DNA from: DATBDE01 sp036270095
GTDB lineage: Bacteria > Actinomycetota > Thermoleophilia > Solirubrobacterales > Solirubrobacteraceae
DNA length: 28,133 nt
Assembly: GCA_036270095.1 (NCBI GenBank)
Contig: DATBDE010000156.1
Coordinates: forward strand, 1-28,133
Direction: 5' to 3'
Shown here piece by piece: positions 23,325-28,133 of the stretch. The notes below the pieces were generated by a model. The model saw only the letters and a program-made list of their open reading frames with translations, had not been told where the DNA came from and made no database searches. A program made the translations under genes and the position numbers. The first letter of the stretch is position 1. Every line of letters starts with the position of its first letter.

Positions 23325-24866
23325 CTACACGTGCTGACGGTTGCGCGTGGTCACAGCGTCGGCCTCGTCGGCGCCCGCGGGCGTGAAGCCCGCAGAGCGC
23401 GCCAGCGCCGCGACCTCAGCCAGGATGGCGTCGAGCATCAGATCGAGTTCAGGCACCAGGTCCGGGTCGCAGACGAGCCCGAAGTCCAGACGGTCGAGAT
23501 AGCTCTGGACGGTGATGTTGAGACCCTGGCCCTCGGTGATGACCGACAGCGGGAAGTAATGCTCGAGCCGGGCGCCCCTCGCGGCGTAGAGCGGTCGGCG
23601 CGGCCCGGGGATGTTGGAGATCACGACGTTGCCCGGCGTCAGCCGTGTCCCCAGGCGCAAGCGCGCGCTCAGGCGCATCGCGCGTGCGAACACCGCCGGC
23701 GGGGGGAACTCGGCGAAGTCCGTCAGCTCCTCCGCCGGCAGCGCACGAAAGATGTCCTTGCTCGAGGCCATCGCGTCGTGCACCCGGCGCAGGCGCTGCA
23801 CCGGGTCGGGCTCGTCGGTCGGGAGCACGGTCGACAGCATCGAGACCCGGTTCGTCCAGCGGTCGGTCTCGTCTCCGGTGCGCAGCGACACCGGCACGAG
23901 CGCGACGAGCGGCTCATCCGGCAGCGCCTCGTGGCGGCGCAGCCAGGTCCGCAGTCCGCCGGCGCAGACGGCGACCATGACGTCGTTGACGGTCGCTCCG
24001 TACGCGTTCTTGATCGCCTTGGCCGCAGCGAGCGAGGCCGAGCCGATGGCCAACTTGCGATGAGGGCCGATCGCGTCGTTGAACGGGGTCCGCGGCGGGC
24101 GGACGCTGGGCAGCGGCGGCGGCGGGTCACGGTCCACGCCGCGGTTGCGGCCCAGGTTCAGGACGGTGCCAAGCGGTCCGCGCAGGCTCCGGCGCACCTG
24201 ATTTGCCGTCGCGATCAGCGCCGGGTTCCGCGTGGCCTGCCCGAGCTCTCGAGCGGTTCGAGCACCCAGAAGCACGGCCCGCGCCGGCTTGCGCACCAGG
24301 CCCAGGCCGGTCCGCGCGAGCAGCTGCAATTCCGTCGGCGCGCGATCGGGCTGCCACGGCTCGGACGGCGGCCGGATCTCCGTCCCCTCCGGGTGCTCGT
24401 CGAGCATCAGCGTCAGCAGCTCCATCCCCGACGCGCCGTCGACCGCCGCGTGGTGGAAGACCGTGAGGACCGCGAAGCGCTCGTCGGCCAAGCCCTCGAT
24501 CACATAGGACAGCCACAATGGCCGCCGCCGGTCGAGCGGCCGCGCGACGATGCGCCCGACGACGTTGGCGAGCTGCTCGTCGCTGCCCGGCGGAGGGACC
24601 GCCGTATGGCGCACGTGAAACTGCAGGTCGAAGTCCGGATCGTTGATCCAGAAGGGATGATCGAGCCCGAGCGGGACCTCGGCGAGGCGTCGGCGTAGGG
24701 GTTCGAGGAGGTGCAGCCGCTCCTCGAGCTGCTCCTTCCACGCGGCGTACGGCTCGTACCCCGGGACATCCGGACGCGTGAAGATCGACAGGCCCGAGAC
24801 GTGCCCGAACTGCGTGGCGTTCTCGAGGTTGAGGAAGGCGGAATCGAGGCCGCTCAACTGCCTCAT
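23325..24866 (-). CDS. Wax ester synthase / diacylglycerol acyltransferase (WS/DGAT)
   Basis: A 513-residue bacterial WS/DGAT, which transfers acyl groups from acyl-CoA to diacylglycerol or fatty alcohol to make storage lipids. The typical N-terminus MRQLSGLDSAFLNLE is followed by the catalytic HHAAVDG (His138, His139, Asp143), then NDVMVAVCAGGLRTWL and VVISNIPGPRRPLY, the conserved C-terminal motifs of the family. Length is within the normal 450-520 range. I chose the ATG at 24866 because the family starts there; a TTG at 24890 would add eight residues. It is divergent from the acyl-CoA ligase gene, which could supply acyl-CoA, and upstream of HMG-CoA reductase on the same strand. Confidence 0.93.
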   Translation of the reverse strand: MRQLSGLDSAFLNLENATQFGHVSGLSIFTRPDVPGYEPYAAWKEQLEERLHLLEPLRRRLAEVPLGLDHPFWINDPDFDLQFHVRHTAVPPPGSDEQLANVVGRIVARPLDRRRPLWLSYVIEGLADERFAVLTVFHHAAVDGASGMELLTLMLDEHPEGTEIRPPSEPWQPDRAPTELQLLARTGLGLVRKPARAVLLGARTARELGQATRNPALIATANQVRRSLRGPLGTVLNLGRNRGVDRDPPPPLPSVRPPRTPFNDAIGPHRKLAIGSASLAAAKAIKNAYGATVNDVMVAVCAGGLRTWLRRHEALPDEPLVALVPVSLRTGDETDRWTNRVSMLSTVLPTDEPDPVQRLRRVHDAMASSKDIFRALPAEELTDFAEFPPPAVFARAMRLSARLRLGTRLTPGNVVISNIPGPRRPLYAARGARLEHYFPLSVITEGQGLNITVQSYLDRLDFGLVCDPDLVPELDLMLDAILAEVAALARSAGFTPAGADEADAVTTRNRQHV

Positions 24867-24952
24867 GGGCGCGCTCGCATCGTACGACAACCGTTTTCCG
24901 ATCGAGGGCTTGGGTAATCGCGGCTTGTCCCACCAGGGAAGGAGAGCGATCG

Positions 24953-26458
24953 ATGTCGAACAACCTGGCCCACCTCCTGACCGAGTCGGCGGCGCGACAT
25001 CCTGATCGCCCCGCGCTGAAGCTCGACGACTCCGTCCTCACCTACGCGACGCTCGACGAGGGCGCCTCGCGCGTGGCGGGGCTGCTCAAGGACGAGGGCC
25101 TTCGGCCGGGCGACCGCGTCGGGGTCATGCTCCCGAATGTCCCGTACTTCGGGGTCGTCTACTACGGCGTGCTGCGTGCGGGCGGCGTGGTCGTTCCGAT
25201 GAACGTCCTGCTGAAGGCGCGCGAAGTCGAGTTCTACCTGTCCGACCCCGCCGCGGAGCATCTCTTCGGCTGGCATGAATCTGGCCAGGCAGCCGAGGAG
25301 GGCGCCCGGGCGGCGGGAGCCGACGCGATCATGGTCAAGCCCGGCGAGTTCGAGCAACTGCTGGCGACGGCGCCGGAGGCGTCCGACGACGCCGAGCGGG
25401 AGCCCGCGGACACCGCCGTGATCCTGTACACGTCGGGCACGACCGGGACCCCGAAGGGCGCAGAGCTGACCCACGCGAACATGACGGAGAACTGCCTCCA
25501 CGGCGGCACGCAGCTCGTGCGGGTCAGCGAGCGGGACGTGATCCTCGGCGCGCTGCCGCTGTTCCACTCCTTCGGCCAGACCTGCTGCATGAACAACGCG
25601 GTGCGGGCGGGCGCCTGCCTGACGATGATTCCCCGCTTCGACCCCGGCAAGGCGCTCGAGATCATCCAGCGTGACGGCGTCACGCTGTTCGAAGGCGTGC
25701 CGACCATGTACCACGCGATGCTGCACCACCCCGAGTGCGAGCGCTACGACGTTTCGAGCCTGCAGACATGCGTGTCCGGTGGCTCGGCGATGCCGGTCGA
25801 GGTGATGCGCGGCTTCGAGAAGGCGTTCGGGTGTGTCGTGCTCGAGGGCTACGGCCTGTCCGAGACCTCACCGGTGGCGTCGTTCAACCACCTCGACCGC
25901 GAGCACAAGCCCGGCTCCATCGGAACCCCGATCAACGGCGTCGAGATGAAGGTCGTCGACGAGGACGACAACGAGCTGCCACCGGGCGAGGTCGGGGAGA
26001 TCGTGATCCGCGGCCACAACGTCATGAAGGGCTACTGGAACCGGCCCGACGCGACCGCCGAGGTGATGCGCGGCGGCTGGCTGCACACCGGAGACATGGC
26101 CCGCGTGGACGACGACGGCTACTTCTTCATCGTCGACCGCAAGAAGGACATGATCATCCGCGGCGGCTACAACGTGTATCCGCGCGAGATCGAAGAGGTC
26201 CTCTACGAGCACCCGGCGGTGCTCGAGGCGGCGGTGATCGGTAGGCCGGATCCGGCGATGGGCGAGGAGGTCGCCGCTGCCGTCGTCCTCCGGCCCGGCG
26301 CCGAGGCCAGCGCGGACGACATCCGCGCGTTCGTCAAGGAGCGGGTGGCGGCCTACAAGTACCCGCGGCACATCTGGTTCACCGACGAGCTGCCCAAGGG
26401 TCCCACGGGCAAGATTCTCAAGCGCGAGATCACGGTGCCTGAGGCGGTCGCGCACTAA
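24953..26458 (+). CDS. Long-chain fatty acid-CoA ligase, AMP-binding (FadD-like)
   Basis: A complete 501-residue acyl-CoA ligase. The P-loop YTSGTTGTPKG is at residues 159-169. The motif EGYGLSETSP binds adenine, WLHTGDMA contains the ribose-binding Asp, IIRGGYNVYPREIEEVL is the hinge-side loop, and PTGKILKRE carries catalytic Lys487. It activates a fatty acid through an acyl-AMP and then forms the CoA thioester. The wording resembles long-chain FadD, but chain length is not readable. The ATG at 24953 has AAGGAG eight bases upstream (24939-24944). It is divergent from WS/DGAT across 86 bases, which fits supply of acyl-CoA to storage-lipid synthesis. The partial ligase at the window start is a different paralogue. 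Confidence 0.92.
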   Translation: MSNNLAHLLTESAARHPDRPALKLDDSVLTYATLDEGASRVAGLLKDEGLRPGDRVGVMLPNVPYFGVVYYGVLRAGGVVVPMNVLLKAREVEFYLSDPAAEHLFGWHESGQAAEEGARAAGADAIMVKPGEFEQLLATAPEASDDAEREPADTAVILYTSGTTGTPKGAELTHANMTENCLHGGTQLVRVSERDVILGALPLFHSFGQTCCMNNAVRAGACLTMIPRFDPGKALEIIQRDGVTLFEGVPTMYHAMLHHPECERYDVSSLQTCVSGGSAMPVEVMRGFEKAFGCVVLEGYGLSETSPVASFNHLDREHKPGSIGTPINGVEMKVVDEDDNELPPGEVGEIVIRGHNVMKGYWNRPDATAEVMRGGWLHTGDMARVDDDGYFFIVDRKKDMIIRGGYNVYPREIEEVLYEHPAVLEAAVIGRPDPAMGEEVAAAVVLRPGAEASADDIRAFVKERVAAYKYPRHIWFTDELPKGPTGKILKREITVPEAVAH

Positions 26459-26511
26459 CGTCGCTTGGCGGCTGCTTGCCTTTGGCGGGCGGCGGTCCAG
26501 ACCTGCCGCGG

Positions 26512-26530
26512 GGAGGCCCGTGTGGCCTCC
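26512..26530. terminator. GC-rich hairpin between convergent genes, candidate terminator
   Basis: GGAGGCC-CGTGT-GGCCTCC is a perfect 7-base-pair stem with a 5-base loop, extended by three more pairs after one mismatch. It lies in the 89-base gap between the acyl-CoA ligase stop and the SnoaL-like stop, where a terminator for either strand is expected. There is no T-run on either side, so it would be an intrinsic terminator of the U-less type seen in high-GC actinobacteria, or simply a hairpin. Confidence 0.4.
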
Positions 26531-26547
26531 GCGCTGGCCGCCGGGGC

Positions 26548-26985
26548 TCACGCCAGGCCGAGTCGGCCCAGCATGGCGGCGTGGGCGCCTTCGCCGTAGT
26601 ACTCGAACAGCTCGGCGATGAGCCCGTCGCGGAACGTGGCTCGGATGACGAGCCGGTTCTCGTAGCGGCCGCCGTCGGCCAGGTCCGCGACCATGCGCTC
26701 CTCCACGAAGGCCACGTCGGGGTCATCGGTCTGGTGGAAGCGCACGTCGTGGACCGCGATCGACGTCGCGGCCGCCCCGAAGGCGCTGAACAGCTGGCTG
26801 ATCGCCTCGTGGCCTTCGACGGCGGCGGGCATGTCGCCGATCGGATAGGCCACCTCGTAGCGGCCGTCGGGCTGCCAGTAGGCCACGTATTCGTCGACGC
26901 GTCCGGCGTAGAGCGCCGCCGCGGCCTGGTTCCAGACCGCTTCGTTGCGCTCGCGGGCCGTGATGGGGGTGTTGGTGGTCGTCAT
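26548..26985 (-). CDS. SnoaL-like / NTF2-like family protein
   Basis: A 145-residue small protein with the cone-shaped NTF2-like fold pattern: an N-terminal helix VWNQAAAALYAGRVDEYVAYWQPDGRYEVAYP, then EGHEAISQLFSAFGAAATSIAVHDVRFHQ, and closing strands FVEERMVADLADGGRYENRLVIRATFRDGLIAELFEYYG. This matches SnoaL-like polyketide cyclase or ketosteroid isomerase relatives. Many of these are of unknown function, and the catalytic role cannot be assigned here. The ATG at 26985 is the likely start. No ribosome binding site is visible, and a GTG at 26994 is an alternative. It is divergent from the regulator gene at 27051 across 65 bases, so that regulator may control it. Confidence 0.78.
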   Translation of the reverse strand: MTTTNTPITARERNEAVWNQAAAALYAGRVDEYVAYWQPDGRYEVAYPIGDMPAAVEGHEAISQLFSAFGAAATSIAVHDVRFHQTDDPDVAFVEERMVADLADGGRYENRLVIRATFRDGLIAELFEYYGEGAHAAMLGRLGLA

Positions 26986-27050
26986 GGCAAGCACGGTCGC
27001 ACCGGGTCGCGCCGCGCACATCGGGGGGATCCCTGGACTAGCCTGCAGCC

Positions 27051-28133
27051 GTGTCAGGGACCGCCCTCGTCGGACGGGATGCGGAGCTCGACGCGATCGG
27101 CCGCCTGATCGAGGCGGCGGCGCGCGGCGAGAGCTCCATGCTGCTGGTGCGCGGCGAGGCCGGCATCGGCAAGACCCGCCTGCTCGACCGGCTGTCCGAC
27201 CGGGCAGCCGAGCGCCGCTTCGCGGTGCTGCGGGGCCGGGCAACCGAGCTGGAGAGCGACGTCCCGTTCGCGGCGGTGGCGGAGGCCCTCGAGCCACTCG
27301 ACGACGTCGCGCTCGCGACGCCCGCGTCGCCGGCCGAGCGGTGGCGGCTGCACCGGGGGCTGCGCGAGCGGCTCGACGCGCTTCCCGGGGGCCATCCGTT
27401 CGCTCTCGTCCTCGACGACGCCCACTGGGCCGACCCGGCGACGCTGGAACTGCTAGAGCACCTGATGCGGCGCCCGCCCGAGCGGCCGCACCTGCTCGTC
27501 GCCGCGCTGCGTCCGGGCGATGTGGCGGAGCGACTGCTGGCGATCCGTCCCGCCGCCGCGCTCGACCTCGGCCCGCTCGCGCGCGAAGCCGCCGAGCCCC
27601 TGCTGGCGGGCCTCGACGACCCGGACGAGCGCGAGCGCATGTTCACCCGGTCCGGGGGCAATCCGCTGCTGCTCGAGGAGCTGGCGCGTGCCGGTCCCGG
27701 GGCCGAGGCGCCCGGCGGCGTCGTCGCGGCCATCGGCGCCGAGCGCGCCGCCCTGCCCGCGCCGGCCCGGATGCTGCTCGACGGCGCCGCCATCGCGGGC
27801 GACCCGTTCGACCTCGACCTTGCCGCCGCCGCGGGCGGGCTCGACGCCGATCAGGCTCTGACCGGGCTCGATGCGCTTGTCGAGCGGGGACTCGTGCGCC
27901 CGGCCGACATCCCCCGGCGCTTTGTCTTCCGCCATCCCGTCGTGCGCAGCGCGGTCCACGCCGCCGTTCCGGCCGGCGAGGAGATCGCCGCCCACGTGCG
28001 CGCGGCCCGGGCGCTGGAGGCCGCGGGTGCCCCGCTGCCCGCTCGTGCCCGTCACCTCGCGCACGCGGCGGCACCCGGCGACGCCGAGAGCGCAGCGACG
28101 CTGCGCGCCGCGGCTGCCCTCGTGCGCCCGCAG
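27051..28133 (+). CDS. AAA ATPase / LuxR (LAL-type) regulator, N-terminal part cut by window end
   Basis: An open frame of 361 codons with no stop runs off the window. It begins with GTG and reads VSGTALVGRDAELDAIGRLI, then Walker A GEAGIGKT (residues 35-42) and the Walker B strand FALVLDDAHWADP (DD at 122-123). A later segment, RFVFRHPVVRSAVHAAVPAGEE, is typical of the end of the ATPase module in LAL regulators. The N-terminal half therefore matches the regulator at 8177-10918; the C-terminal LuxR helix-turn-helix is expected beyond the window but not seen. It could also be an adenylate cyclase-type or BREX-unrelated AAA sensor, since these share the module. It is divergent from the SnoaL-like gene. 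Confidence 0.8.
   Translation, partial: MSGTALVGRDAELDAIGRLIEAAARGESSMLLVRGEAGIGKTRLLDRLSDRAAERRFAVLRGRATELESDVPFAAVAEALEPLDDVALATPASPAERWRLHRGLRERLDALPGGHPFALVLDDAHWADPATLELLEHLMRRPPERPHLLVAALRPGDVAERLLAIRPAAALDLGPLAREAAEPLLAGLDDPDERERMFTRSGGNPLLLEELARAGPGAEAPGGVVAAIGAERAALPAPARMLLDGAAIAGDPFDLDLAAAAGGLDADQALTGLDALVERGLVRPADIPRRFVFRHPVVRSAVHAAVPAGEEIAAHVRAARALEAAGAPLPARARHLAHAAAPGDAESAATLRAAAALVRPQ

Noticed and set aside
22359..24698. Plus-strand frame of about 780 codons opposite HMG-CoA reductase and WS/DGAT
   Set aside because: It spans two complete minus-strand enzymes with all catalytic motifs and has no motif of its own.
24879..24884. TACGAT on the minus strand as a -10 box for the WS/DGAT gene
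   Set aside because: No matching -35 element was found and such hexamers occur by chance; it was used only as weak support for the later ATG start.

Overview
The window is very GC-rich and densely coded on both strands. Stop codons of neighbouring genes often overlap or nearly touch. Several families are typical of high-GC Actinomycetota: a LuxR regulator with an N-terminal ATPase (LAL type), an F420-type luciferase-like oxidoreductase, a SigX5/SigG-like sigma factor with a SnoaL tail, a wax ester synthase/DGAT, and a GH65 phosphorylase beside an OtsB phosphatase. Together they suggest an actinobacterium, possibly a soil Thermoleophilia/Solirubrobacterales member. That placement is an inference from gene content; no rRNA or other marker is present. 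I saw no tRNA, rRNA, CRISPR array, transposase or phage gene, and no gene-free stretch longer than about 115 bases.

Layout. (1) 1-1414: the end of an acyl-CoA synthetase and a luciferase-like oxidoreductase. (2) 1419-7174: a small lipocalin-like gene diverges, across a 55-base gap holding an inverted repeat, from a three-gene operon. That operon encodes a membrane-anchored family 5 solute-binding protein and the two halves of an exporter-fold ABC transporter, one with a degenerate ATPase. (3) 7288-10918: a frameshifted FG-GAP repeat protein converges on a LAL regulator. (4) 11059-19330: six genes in one direction, glpA-glpB-glpC-otsB-GH65-betaPGM, behind a perfect 19-base inverted repeat. (5) 19335-22081: a sigma factor overlapping a YvcK/CofD-like gene, divergent from a frameshifted DUF899 gene. 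(6) 22086-26458: WS/DGAT followed by HMG-CoA reductase on the minus strand, divergent from an acyl-CoA ligase. (7) 26548-28133: a SnoaL-like protein divergent from the start of a second LAL-type regulator cut by the window end.

How the genes may work together. Region 4 is the most coherent system. A phosphatase, a disaccharide-type phosphorylase and a beta-phosphoglucomutase are arranged as the unfused parts of the mycobacterial OtsB1 protein and are joined directly to anaerobic-type glycerol-3-phosphate dehydrogenase. One explanation is turnover of a glucosylglycerol-type solute, giving both a sugar phosphate and glycerol; trehalose or kojibiose metabolism is the conventional alternative. 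Region 2 may be an exporter-fold transporter working with its own binding protein. Region 6 is a lipid-storage and isoprenoid gene group.

Two genes, FG-GAP and DUF899, each look intact except for the loss of a single base, so recent pseudogenes or sequencing errors are both possible.
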